Positions 46,993 to 54,819 of a DNA stretch of 64,000 nucleotides are shown one piece after another. The translations under genes and the position numbers were made by a program. The DNA lies in contig NKIW01000001.1 in NCBI GenBank assembly GCA_002256205.1, positions 434,001-498,000 on the forward strand, given 5' to 3'. Numbering within the stretch: the first letter of the stretch is position 1; the number at the start of each line of letters is the position of its first letter. The notes beneath the pieces are model-generated. The model made no database searches. It was not told where the DNA came from and saw only the letters and a program-made list of their open reading frames with translations. This DNA comes from Rhizobiales bacterium PAR1 (GTDB lineage: Bacteria > Pseudomonadota > Alphaproteobacteria > Rhizobiales > Beijerinckiaceae).

Positions 46993-48462
46993 TCATTCGG
47001 CACTGCGAGCCCGATAGAGGCGTGCCCATTCGTCCTCAAACGCCCGCGTCTCGCGCTGCGTGCGCTCCTCATCCCAGCCGAGAAGGGCCGCCGTCTCGCC
47101 GGCGAGCGCGGCAAGCTCGTCCTCTGTCACCGGTCCGGACCATGCGCGATCCGTTCGGCGAAACATCATGTCTGAGAGGGTCTCGGCGTGCATGCCGGGC
47201 GGAGGGGCTGCCGCCAAGGGCCGCCGAGCAGGATCAGGGACGCCGATACGGGTGCGAACGGCCGCCGCCATTTCCTCGCCGGCTGAGCGATGCGTCATAA
47301 CCGGTCCTGCCGTCATCGCCATCGCATCCGGCAGGCCATCGCCCGCCAAGTCATGGACTTCGCGCGAGCGCTTGCCGAAGGGAACGGCGGGATCATAGGT
47401 CAGCGGGCGCACACCGGCCCATGTCATCAGAATATCGGAAGCCTTCAGCTTGAGGCCCGGCAGCAGGATATTCGCCTCGCGGATAAGACCAGCCTGCTCC
47501 TCATCGGTGACGTGGATGCGGTCGAGATCGCCGGTGTATTCGGTCTCAGTCGGGCCGAAATAATGGAGGTGCTTCCAAGGGATACAATAGAGTGGTTCGC
47601 CGACGCTGTTGTAGGTGGCGATGCCGATGCCTTGGCATTCGGGCGGCAACTGCACGACGAGATGGCAACCCTTGGTGCCGAAAATCTTGCGACCGATCTT
47701 CGCGGAAGGACCGCGCGCGACCTCGTCAATCCATGTCCCGGCCATCAGCAAGGTCATCTTCGCCCGCACGGTGACCGGCGGGGACTGCGAGAGCATATCC
47801 GTCAGCTCGATGCGCCAGCCGCCGGCATCGTGATCGAGCATCCGCGCCTGCGTATAATTGCGTGCCACGGCGCCATTTGAGGCGGCGCGCTCCAAGGCAT
47901 CAATCGCTATGCGCTCGGGCCAGTGGAACTGGTATTCGCGATAGGCCGCGACGCCATCCAGGCGATGGAAATCGCGCAGGCCCGAAACCAGCGGCACGGC
48001 GCGCGCCTCAGCATTGCTCAGGCAGCGATAATCGAGCGGAAGATCGCCGGGGCCGAGAAATTTCAGCAGCTTGAAGGCAAAATCCACTTGCCAGCGCTTG
48101 TATTGCCCGTCGCGGTAGATCGGGAAATGCAGGCGCATCGGCGCGGAGCGCTCGGGAAAGGTCTTCACGAAGTCGCTGCGCGCCTGCATCGCCTGACGCG
48201 CCATCCGCAAGGCAACATTCAGCCGGCTGGGGTGACGGACAAAATCAAACACCGATCGCCCCGGCGCGAGATAACGCAATCCGCAATGGAGAAGACGGCT
48301 CGAGCGTGAGGAAGCGCCGGTGGCAAAATCCGATTTATCAACGACAAGGACGCGGTAGCCGGCTGCAGCGAGTTGTTCGGCTGTGCTGGCGCCGTTGACG
48401 CCAGCGCCAACCACCACGACATCGAATTCGGCACCGTTGAGCACGTCAATCGCTGGTCTCAC
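46993..48462 (-). CDS. FAD-dependent oxidoreductase (GlpD/DAO family)
   Basis: A 489-aa flavoprotein with the dinucleotide motif VVVGAGVNGASTAEQLA (16-32) followed by VVDKSDFATGASSRSSRLLHCGLRYL, the glycerol-3-phosphate dehydrogenase pattern of the DAO superfamily. The C-terminal domain is shorter than in true GlpD. In the neighbourhood of a demethylase it could instead oxidise a methylated amino acid or hydroxyacid. It has the same orientation as the dpp-like genes and is 113 bases after the LysR gene. Confidence 0.85.
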   Translation of the reverse strand: MRPAIDVLNGAEFDVVVVGAGVNGASTAEQLAAAGYRVLVVDKSDFATGASSRSSRLLHCGLRYLAPGRSVFDFVRHPSRLNVALRMARQAMQARSDFVKTFPERSAPMRLHFPIYRDGQYKRWQVDFAFKLLKFLGPGDLPLDYRCLSNAEARAVPLVSGLRDFHRLDGVAAYREYQFHWPERIAIDALERAASNGAVARNYTQARMLDHDAGGWRIELTDMLSQSPPVTVRAKMTLLMAGTWIDEVARGPSAKIGRKIFGTKGCHLVVQLPPECQGIGIATYNSVGEPLYCIPWKHLHYFGPTETEYTGDLDRIHVTDEEQAGLIREANILLPGLKLKASDILMTWAGVRPLTYDPAVPFGKRSREVHDLAGDGLPDAMAMTAGPVMTHRSAGEEMAAAVRTRIGVPDPARRPLAAAPPPGMHAETLSDMMFRRTDRAWSGPVTEDELAALAGETAALLGWDEERTQRETRAFEDEWARLYRARSAE

Positions 48463-48575
48463 GCGCGGCCCTCTCTGACGAGTTGGCGTTGCTGCCTGAT
48501 CCCGTCACAAGCCACAGCATGGCCGATATCTCTATTCAGTCAAATGCACTGAGACGAGAGTGATATGTGATTTTG

Positions 48576-49490
48576 TTATATGGCCTCGGCCAGCAATTCG
48601 CGTTTGCGCCTGCGCAAGAAGGCCATGAATTCGCTGGCGATCCGTGTCAGCGGGCGATGTGTCGGGTGCATCAGCGCAATCCGCATCTCCACCGAAGGTT
48701 CGAACGGAATCGCGACAAGTCCGCTTCCCTCAAAATCCCGTGCTGTGAACGGGTCAACGAAGCCGACCCCGAGTCCCTTGGCGACAAAATCCGCCACCAG
48801 CGCCGAAATCTGCGTTTCGATGAGTAATTCGCGCTCGACGCCGGCCTGTTCGAACAACCGATCGACCGTCAATCTGCCGACGGTGTTGCGTGTCAGCGAT
48901 ATGAAGCGCTCACCGGCGATGTCTTCCGGCTTGGCGCATTTCAACCCGGCGAGTCTATGGCCGACTGGTACAGCAAGCAGATGATCCGTACTCGCGAACA
49001 ACTCGGTTTCAACGCCTGGTCGATCAAAGCTCTGGGCTTGGTACGGCAGTTCGCCGAAGCCGAAATCGATTTGCTGCGAGGCGACCAGCTCGGCCACGCG
49101 CGGCGACATCTGGACACTGAGCGAGATCCGCGTGCGCGGATGAACTTTGCTGAAGGCGGCAATCGCGGCGGGCAGAAACCCCATCGCCAGCAGCGGGAAC
49201 GAGGCAATCGACAATTCGCCCGAGTCCGCCATGCGGATATCGCGGGCGATTTCCCGGATCTTGTCGACCGAGGCGAAGGTGCGTTCGACCTCCGAACTCA
49301 GGAGCGTGGCTTCCGCTGTCGGCGCCAGCCGTCCCGATGTGCGGTCGAAGAGCGTGAGTTGCAGCGTGGTTTCGAGCTGGCTTAGCAAACGGCTGATCGC
49401 GGGTTGCGAGACCCGCAGCAACTGCGCCGCCCCGACCGTGGAGCCTGTGATCATCACGGCGCGAAAGGCTTCGAGTTGCCTGATATTCAA
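48576..49490 (-). CDS. LysR-type transcriptional regulator
   Basis: A 304-aa regulator with HTH NIRQLEAFRAVMITGSTVGAAQ at the N-terminus and a LysR ligand-binding domain. The start is a TTG (complement 49488-49490) with GAGG 5 bases upstream; no ATG or GTG fits the known N-terminus. It is co-directional with, and upstream of, the FAD protein and dpp-like genes and may control them. A different regulator from the one at 25430. Confidence 0.88.
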   Translation of the reverse strand: MNIRQLEAFRAVMITGSTVGAAQLLRVSQPAISRLLSQLETTLQLTLFDRTSGRLAPTAEATLLSSEVERTFASVDKIREIARDIRMADSGELSIASFPLLAMGFLPAAIAAFSKVHPRTRISLSVQMSPRVAELVASQQIDFGFGELPYQAQSFDRPGVETELFASTDHLLAVPVGHRLAGLKCAKPEDIAGERFISLTRNTVGRLTVDRLFEQAGVERELLIETQISALVADFVAKGLGVGFVDPFTARDFEGSGLVAIPFEPSVEMRIALMHPTHRPLTRIASEFMAFLRRRKRELLAEAI

Positions 49491-49568
49491 GACCGCCTCA
49501 CCAGAAACGCGCCACGGCGCAAGGGCGCCGCCGCATGCGCGGCAGTTAAGCACGCACGTTGACGCCCT

Positions 49569-49596
49569 GTCACGCCTTGCCCCGTCACGGCGTGAC
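49569..49596. repeat. Inverted repeat between arsC and lysR
   Basis: GTCACGCC (49569-49576) and GGCGTGAC (49589-49596) are perfect 8-base arms around a 12-base loop. No T-run follows on the minus strand. It could be a stable stem after arsC or an operator upstream of lysR. Confidence 0.45.
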
Positions 49597-49616
49597 CCGA
49601 CCGTGAAGGCAGCCAA

Positions 49617-50039
49617 TCACCCGACGCGCTTGCCCTCGGCGTCGATGATGAGTTCACCGTCTTCCTTATGCAGCGGCCCCGGCGGCAGGCGGTCGAGCAG
49701 ATCGAGTACCAGTTCACTCGGGCGGCAGAGCTTCACGCCTTTTGATGTGCAGACAAGCGGGCGGTTGACGAGCACCGGATGCTCCAGCATCGCGGCGAGG
49801 ATCGTCTCGTCAGAAACACCCGCCTCCAGCAAGCCGAGTTCCTTCGCCGGAGATTTTGACTCGCGCAGCGCCGTGCGCGGCGTCAGCCCGGCGGCGGCGA
49901 AAAGGCCAAGCAATTGCGGACGCGTCCAGCCGGTCTTGAGGTATTCGATCACGCTGGGCTGGTAGCCCGCTGCCTCGATGATCGCGAGGACATTTCGCGA
50001 GGTACCGCAGGCGGGGTTATGGTGGATGACGATGTCCAT
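49617..50039 (-). CDS. arsC: Arsenate reductase (glutaredoxin-coupled ArsC)
   Basis: A 140-aa ArsC of the Escherichia coli plasmid R773 type, which uses glutathione and glutaredoxin to reduce arsenate to arsenite. The active site is HHNPACGTSRN with Cys11; a basic residue region (LVNRPLVCTSKG near 92) supplies the arsenate-binding Arg. It is the last gene of the arsR-acr3-arsC operon, 3 bases after acr3. Confidence 0.94.
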   Translation of the reverse strand: MDIVIHHNPACGTSRNVLAIIEAAGYQPSVIEYLKTGWTRPQLLGLFAAAGLTPRTALRESKSPAKELGLLEAGVSDETILAAMLEHPVLVNRPLVCTSKGVKLCRPSELVLDLLDRLPPGPLHKEDGELIIDAEGKRVG

Positions 50040-50042
50040 GGT

Positions 50043-51101
50043 TCAGCGGGCTCCTTCCTGAAGACGACGTTGGACGGCACCGCCGGCTTCGTACCACCCC
50101 TGTGACCGGTTCACGATGGCGACAACCGAGAGCATCACTGGCACCTCGATCAGCACGCCGACCACGGTCGCCAGCGCCGCGCCGGATTGGAAGCCGAAAA
50201 GGCTGATCGCAGCCGCGACGGCCAGCTCAAAGAAGTTGCTCGCGCCGATCAGCGCCGAGGGCCCAGCAACGCAATGCGCCTCACCCGTCCAGCGATTGAG
50301 CAGATAGGCCAGCCCGGCGTTGAAATAGACCTGAAGCGTGATCGGAACGGCCAGCAGCGCGATGATCATCGGCTGCGCCAGAATCTGCCCGCCCTGAAAG
50401 GCGAAGAGCAGCACGAGCGTCGCAAGCAGCGAAAGAAGCGAGAGCGGCTGAAGCCGCGCCAGAAGGCGCGCCATGCCCGCCTCCCCGCTCGAAGCCAGCA
50501 CGCGCTTGCGCAAGACCTGCGCGACGATCACCGGCACGACGATATAAAGTACCACGGAGAGCATTAGCGTCGCCCACGGCACCGTGATCGCAGAAAGGCC
50601 AAGCAGCAGGCCAACCAGCGGCGCAAAAGCGATGATCATAATGAGATCATTCACCGCGACCTGACTGAGTGTGAACAGCGGCTCGCCCTTGCACAGGTTT
50701 GACCAGACGAAGACCATCGCAGTGCAGGGCGCCGCCGCAAGCAGGATCAGCCCGGCGATATAGCTGTTGATTTGGTCAGCCGGCAGATAGGGCCGGAAGA
50801 CGCCGGAGATGAAAATCCAGCCAAGCAGCGCCATCGAGAAAGGTTTCACCGCCCAGTTGATGAAAAGCGTAACGCCAATGCCGCGCCAATGCTCCTTCAC
50901 CCTTCCGAGCGCGGCAAAGTCGATCTTCACCAGCATGGGGATGATCATCAGCCAGATCAGGATCGCGACCGGCAGATTGACCTTGGCGATCTCCGCAGCG
51001 CCGACCAATTGGAAAAAGCCGGGAAAGACATGCCCGAGCGCAATACCGACGATGATGCACAGCGCGACCCAGAGCGTGAGGTAGCGTTCAAACCCGGACA
51101 T
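50043..51101 (-). CDS. acr3: Arsenite efflux transporter ACR3
   Basis: A 352-aa membrane protein of the ACR3 family (distinct from ArsB), with about ten transmembrane helices. The conserved Cys in AAPCTAMVFVW (Cys126) and the following NDLIMIIAFAP segment are signatures. It exports arsenite produced by ArsC. It starts 3 bases after arsR. Confidence 0.95.
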   Translation of the reverse strand: MSGFERYLTLWVALCIIVGIALGHVFPGFFQLVGAAEIAKVNLPVAILIWLMIIPMLVKIDFAALGRVKEHWRGIGVTLFINWAVKPFSMALLGWIFISGVFRPYLPADQINSYIAGLILLAAAPCTAMVFVWSNLCKGEPLFTLSQVAVNDLIMIIAFAPLVGLLLGLSAITVPWATLMLSVVLYIVVPVIVAQVLRKRVLASSGEAGMARLLARLQPLSLLSLLATLVLLFAFQGGQILAQPMIIALLAVPITLQVYFNAGLAYLLNRWTGEAHCVAGPSALIGASNFFELAVAAAISLFGFQSGAALATVVGVLIEVPVMLSVVAIVNRSQGWYEAGGAVQRRLQEGAR

Positions 51102-51104
51102 TGT

Positions 51105-51461
51105 TCACTCCGATCTGGCCGTGTGGCCGGCTTCAACAAGCGCAAGAAAGGCGCTAAGCGGCGCGACAGCCGCCGGGTTCAGCGAATAGCAGACGCGAGG
51201 CCGCGCGATTTCGCCGGTGATCAGCCCGGCGTCTTTCAGGATGCGCAGGTGCTCGGAGGTCGTGGAGGCCGCCAGACGGATTTCCTCGACGAGATCGCAG
51301 CCGATGCAGGTTTTGCGCGCCAGCAACGTCTCGATGATCTGGATACGTGCCGGATGCCCCAGAGCCTTCGCAAGACGCGCGAGCATCTCATGCCGATCGG
51401 CATCCTCAGGAAGCGAGAGAGCAGCGACCGGAGTAGCTGGAAGAACAGCGCGGGAGGGCAA
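51105..51461 (-). CDS. arsR: ArsR-family metalloregulator
   Basis: About 118 aa with TTG at 51461 as start (AAGGA 10 bases upstream); an ATG at 51386 would give 93 aa and cannot be excluded. Core KALGHPARIQIIETLLARKTCIGCDLVEEI is the ArsR winged helix with a CxxC pair, a likely arsenite or antimonite sensor site, followed by TTSEHLRILKDAGLI, the DNA-recognition helix. It should repress the operon until arsenite binds. The palindrome at 51474-51491 is the probable operator. Confidence 0.9.
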   Translation of the reverse strand: MPSRAVLPATPVAALSLPEDADRHEMLARLAKALGHPARIQIIETLLARKTCIGCDLVEEIRLAASTTSEHLRILKDAGLITGEIARPRVCYSLNPAAVAPLSAFLALVEAGHTARSE

Positions 51462-51473
51462 AGGCCAAAAATC

Positions 51474-51491
51474 CTTCGTTAAACGACGAAG
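51474..51491. promoter_or_regulatory. Putative ArsR operator
   Basis: CTTCGT and ACGAAG arms flank TAAACG just upstream of the arsR start. Position and symmetry fit an ArsR autorepression site. No -10 or -35 elements were assigned. Confidence 0.5.
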
Positions 51492-51680
51492 AACGAATTA
51501 CCTCTTCCCCGGCTCAAGCGCAAGAGCTGGAAGGAACTACCAGAAGGAAGGCATGGACGAGGCTGGCACCCCGTCAACCTGATTTCCCCCGATCACAGGC
51601 AGGAAACTGCGGGTTGAAAGACACCAGATACGCCTCAACCGATTGATATTAAATCCAGATATGAAAATCGTAATCTGGCT

Positions 51681-52961
51681 TCAGGACCAGCGCGCGAGAC
51701 GCTCGAACACATCGCGATCGCCCATCTGGCCGCCCTTGAGGACCAGATTAAGACCATCGAGCCTCGGCTGATCGCTGAGCAATTCGCACACGGGACTGCC
51801 CGGCCCGACATTGCCGAGGTGGCGCAAGGCCCAGCCGTCGACAACGCCCATGAAGTAGCTGGAGGTATCCCCTCCCGCGATGCAGGCCTTTCGTGCGGCG
51901 CCCGAGGTGAGAACCGCATCGGCAAGAGCAGCGGTTGCGATCGCAACCTGCCGGTTCGTGACCGTTTCGCTGCGCATCTCGCGCGTCAGGGCCATGGTAT
52001 GGCGCCCCTCGCTGAGACGCGCGACCAGCATCTCCGCTAATGTACCGGCATAAAGATCATCCACCACGAGCCGTTCGGGATCGATCTGGATCTTGTCGTA
52101 ACTCGGTGCGGCCTCCGCCTGCGCACGCGTGACAGGCGAAAGCGAGCCGACCAGCACGAAAGCCGGCCCCTCGACGCGCGGGCGCAGGGTCGAAGCGCTG
52201 TCGGACTTCGACAGACCGGGCAACAGTGCTTGCGCAACGCCACTCGCACCGAGCGCCAGAAGCGGGCGGCAGCTTGCCTCTTGCCAAAGGAGGCTCCCGA
52301 TAGCGTCAAGATCCTCGGTCCGGCTCACATCGAGCAGGACCGCATCGTCACCGCGCGTCGCAGCTTCGACAAAGACAGAGGAGGCTTCGCCGAGCGCCAT
52401 CGCAGGATAGGGGACATTTGTGATCGCCCCCATGCCGAGGCGCTGGAGGTGAAGCGCGAGATCAGCCTCTCCCATCGGGGTGACCGGATGGCGGCTCATT
52501 GTCGGGTGACGGTCGATGCGGAACACCGCGCCCGCCTGCCCCGCCGCCGCGAAGAGATGCCCGAACAGGCAGTAGCGCCGAAGGTTCGGCTGTCCGCCGA
52601 CGATGGGGAGGGTCGGCGTCGGAAACGAGGCCCGCAAGGCGTTGATCGCTACGCTGAGATTGCCGATCTCCGGCGCGGAATCGAAAGTCGAGCAGCATTT
52701 GTAATGCAGGAGACGAATGCCCAGCCCGGCAAAAAACGGTCCCACCGGGGCAAGCGCTTCGACCATCGCTTCGCGGTCGAGCGCGCGGGTTTTCCCGGCC
52801 AAACCGAGCGCTACAACAGGTCCAAGCCGTTTGAGCTGTTGCGGGGTCGCGATCCGTGTCAGCAGCGCGGCGCTGACCCCCGCTTCGGCATAGGTTCCGA
52901 GCGTATCGGAAGCGCCGGTGAAATCGTCACCGAACCAGCCAACCCTCGGCCCTGTCATCAT
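51681..52961 (-). CDS. Four-carbon acid sugar kinase family protein (DUF1537, OiaK/OtnK/DtnK-like)
   Basis: A 426-aa kinase-fold protein. The N-terminal signature is GWFGDDFTGASDTLG (about 8-22); the second domain with IAGGDTSSYFMG carries the Gly-rich nucleotide site. DUF1537 members phosphorylate four-carbon acid sugars such as erythronate or 3-oxo-isoapionate. The start ATG overlaps the RuBisCO-like gene stop (ATGA), so the kinase is made with that enzyme. The RLP plus kinase pair is characteristic of oxo-isoapionate pathways; the exact substrate is inferred. Confidence 0.87.
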   Translation of the reverse strand: MMTGPRVGWFGDDFTGASDTLGTYAEAGVSAALLTRIATPQQLKRLGPVVALGLAGKTRALDREAMVEALAPVGPFFAGLGIRLLHYKCCSTFDSAPEIGNLSVAINALRASFPTPTLPIVGGQPNLRRYCLFGHLFAAAGQAGAVFRIDRHPTMSRHPVTPMGEADLALHLQRLGMGAITNVPYPAMALGEASSVFVEAATRGDDAVLLDVSRTEDLDAIGSLLWQEASCRPLLALGASGVAQALLPGLSKSDSASTLRPRVEGPAFVLVGSLSPVTRAQAEAAPSYDKIQIDPERLVVDDLYAGTLAEMLVARLSEGRHTMALTREMRSETVTNRQVAIATAALADAVLTSGAARKACIAGGDTSSYFMGVVDGWALRHLGNVGPGSPVCELLSDQPRLDGLNLVLKGGQMGDRDVFERLARWS

Positions 52962-54229
52962 GTGCGCCCGGAGAAGAAAGCGAGGGCAGCCGCCAGTTCC
53001 GGCCGAGAGGTCGCGGCACGGTCCAGCGGCTCTCCGGCGATGGTCGCTTCCCATGCCTGCCGGATACTGATCACGCCAGCCTCCGGCCCATCCGGATGCG
53101 CAAGAACACCGCCGCCGGCCATGAAGAGAAGGTCCGTCGATCCGGTCGCGGCATAGGTCTGCGGCACGGTGCCCGCCCATTGTCCGGAAGAAAAGGCGGG
53201 CATCACGGCATCATCGACGCCCTCCGCCAGCGGATACAGGCAGGCAGCGGCCGAGTCGATAACCTCTTCGTTGGTCTGCACGAATTTGCTGTCGAGACCA
53301 TAGACATGCATGTGATCGACACCCGCAAGCCGCCAGAGCGCCTGATAGGGCTGGAAGGAGATGCCGAGCATGGGGTGCCGCGCCAGCGCGCCATAGCCGT
53401 TCCGATGCGCATGCAGTGCCAGATCGGTATGCCGGCGCAAGGTTTCTACGGCAGAAAACCCGCACCAGTTGATGCTGACCATCACCGATGTGCCCTCTTC
53501 CTTCGCCACCAGATCGGCGTGGCGACGCATGGCATCAGTCTCATCGGTAATGTTGAAGGACATCATCACCGCCTTGCCCGTCTTGTCCCGGTAGCGACGC
53601 ACCTTGTCCATCACGGCGGGAATGCGGGTCGAAAGCGGGGCGTGATGGGGATTGGCGGAAATCTCGTCGTCCTTGATGAAGTCGAGCCCGGCATCGCAAA
53701 GCTGGGCGACAAGATCGGCTGTCGCCTCGGAACTCAGGCCGACATTCGGCTTGATGATCGTGCCGAGGAGCGGACCTTGCGCTACGCCTGTCAGCCGCCG
53801 CGTCCCCGCGATGCCCTGTTTGGGCATCAGATACCCCTTCCGGTAGGCGGCTGGCAGGATGAGTTCGTCGAGCCTCAGACCCGTGGTTTCGCCAAGATCG
53901 TAAAGGTTTCCGGCCACGACGCTCGCCAGCGTCGCAAGGTTGATCCCGACATTGGCGACGGGAAATTCAATCCGGACCCGGGCGCGGCGGTAGGGCCCGC
54001 CAATCCCCTTGCGCCGGAGCCATTCGCTGTGGAGGCTGGGCACCGGGCTTTCATCGAGCGGTTCGATGGCGATGACGCGGGCACGGGCGCGGGCACGAAG
54101 CTCGTCCGTTTCGCCCGCAACACGGGCAAAGGTGCCGCAAGATTGCTCGCCCGCCATGACCTCGGCCACCTTGGCGATGTCGAGCGGCGTCTCGACCAGA
54201 TAGGCGGCTTCAAAAACCTCGTCCTGCAT
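52958..54229 (-). CDS. RuBisCO-like protein
   Basis: A 423-aa protein of the RuBisCO large-chain family, form IV. Relative to RuBisCO numbering, K175 (here K160), carbamylation Lys K201 (K186, in FIKDDE, with D188 and E189), H294/R295 (H275, R276), H327 (H308), K334 (K315) and the GGG phosphate loop near residues 372-374 are retained; K177 is Asn. This pattern fits decarboxylating RLPs such as 3-oxo-isoapionate-4-phosphate decarboxylase more than MtnW. Start MQDEVFEAAYLV has GGCGGGG upstream. It is flanked by a VOC protein and a DUF1537 kinase. Confidence 0.92.
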   Translation of the reverse strand: MQDEVFEAAYLVETPLDIAKVAEVMAGEQSCGTFARVAGETDELRARARARVIAIEPLDESPVPSLHSEWLRRKGIGGPYRRARVRIEFPVANVGINLATLASVVAGNLYDLGETTGLRLDELILPAAYRKGYLMPKQGIAGTRRLTGVAQGPLLGTIIKPNVGLSSEATADLVAQLCDAGLDFIKDDEISANPHHAPLSTRIPAVMDKVRRYRDKTGKAVMMSFNITDETDAMRRHADLVAKEEGTSVMVSINWCGFSAVETLRRHTDLALHAHRNGYGALARHPMLGISFQPYQALWRLAGVDHMHVYGLDSKFVQTNEEVIDSAAACLYPLAEGVDDAVMPAFSSGQWAGTVPQTYAATGSTDLLFMAGGGVLAHPDGPEAGVISIRQAWEATIAGEPLDRAATSRPELAAALAFFSGRT

Positions 54230-54237
54230 TGCCCCGC

Positions 54238-54780
54238 CTATCGCCCCGAAAGATCGGGAAACGGGCGCACAGGATCGGTCTTGCCGTCCCACGTCTCCGA
54301 CGCTTCGCGGATCAGGCGGAACATATCGCCCTTCGGGCCAACCACTTCGGACAATTCGATCACAGTTCCCGGATGATATTCGGTGTCAAAATAGATGAAG
54401 CGGCCGTTGGCACCCACCTCGCCGCTCATCACCGGCTTGAACCCATGCTGGATGAGCCGCTCGAGGTCTGCATCATAGTTGGTTGTCCACGATGCGACAT
54501 GCTGCAATCCTGTTCGCCCGGCGCGGGTAAAATCCCGGTACATCGATGGAACATCGTTGCGACACTGGATCAATTCTATCTGAATGAAGCCGGAATTGGC
54601 AAGCGCAACCGAATTATGCGGCTCATACGCTTCGCCCTTGTAGCGATAATTCCGGATCGGCACTTTCGGATTGTAGAAGAACGGTCCGACGCCGAGAACC
54701 CGTGCCCAGTAATCCATCGCTGCCTCGATATCCGGCACGACATAGCCAAGTTGGCGAATTTCACCGAAGACCCTGCTCAT
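54238..54780 (-). CDS. VOC/glyoxalase-superfamily protein
   Basis: A 180-aa protein of the vicinal oxygen chelate fold, with two beta-alpha-beta-beta-beta modules. Opening GEIRQLGYVVPDIEAAMDYWARVLGVGPF is the first module; the second contains HVASWTTNYDADLERLIQHGF and FDTEYHPGTVIELSE, with likely metal ligands His and Glu. VOC proteins can be isomerases, lyases or dioxygenases. It sits 8 bases before the RuBisCO-like gene and 39 bases after the TRAP permease gene; it may carry out a step of the sugar acid pathway not yet assigned. Confidence 0.85.
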   Translation of the reverse strand: MSRVFGEIRQLGYVVPDIEAAMDYWARVLGVGPFFYNPKVPIRNYRYKGEAYEPHNSVALANSGFIQIELIQCRNDVPSMYRDFTRAGRTGLQHVASWTTNYDADLERLIQHGFKPVMSGEVGANGRFIYFDTEYHPGTVIELSEVVGPKGDMFRLIREASETWDGKTDPVRPFPDLSGR

Positions 54781-54819
54781 GGGACACCTTTCTGCAAGAA
54801 TTGGATGACAGGAACGGAA

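Noticed and set aside
45259-47175. 638-codon plus-strand open frame opposite the family 5 binding protein
   Set aside because: It is a shadow of high GC codon use on the opposite strand: the minus-strand frame has a signal peptide, family motifs and a ribosome-binding site, while this frame has Arg/His-rich, low-complexity translation and no motif.
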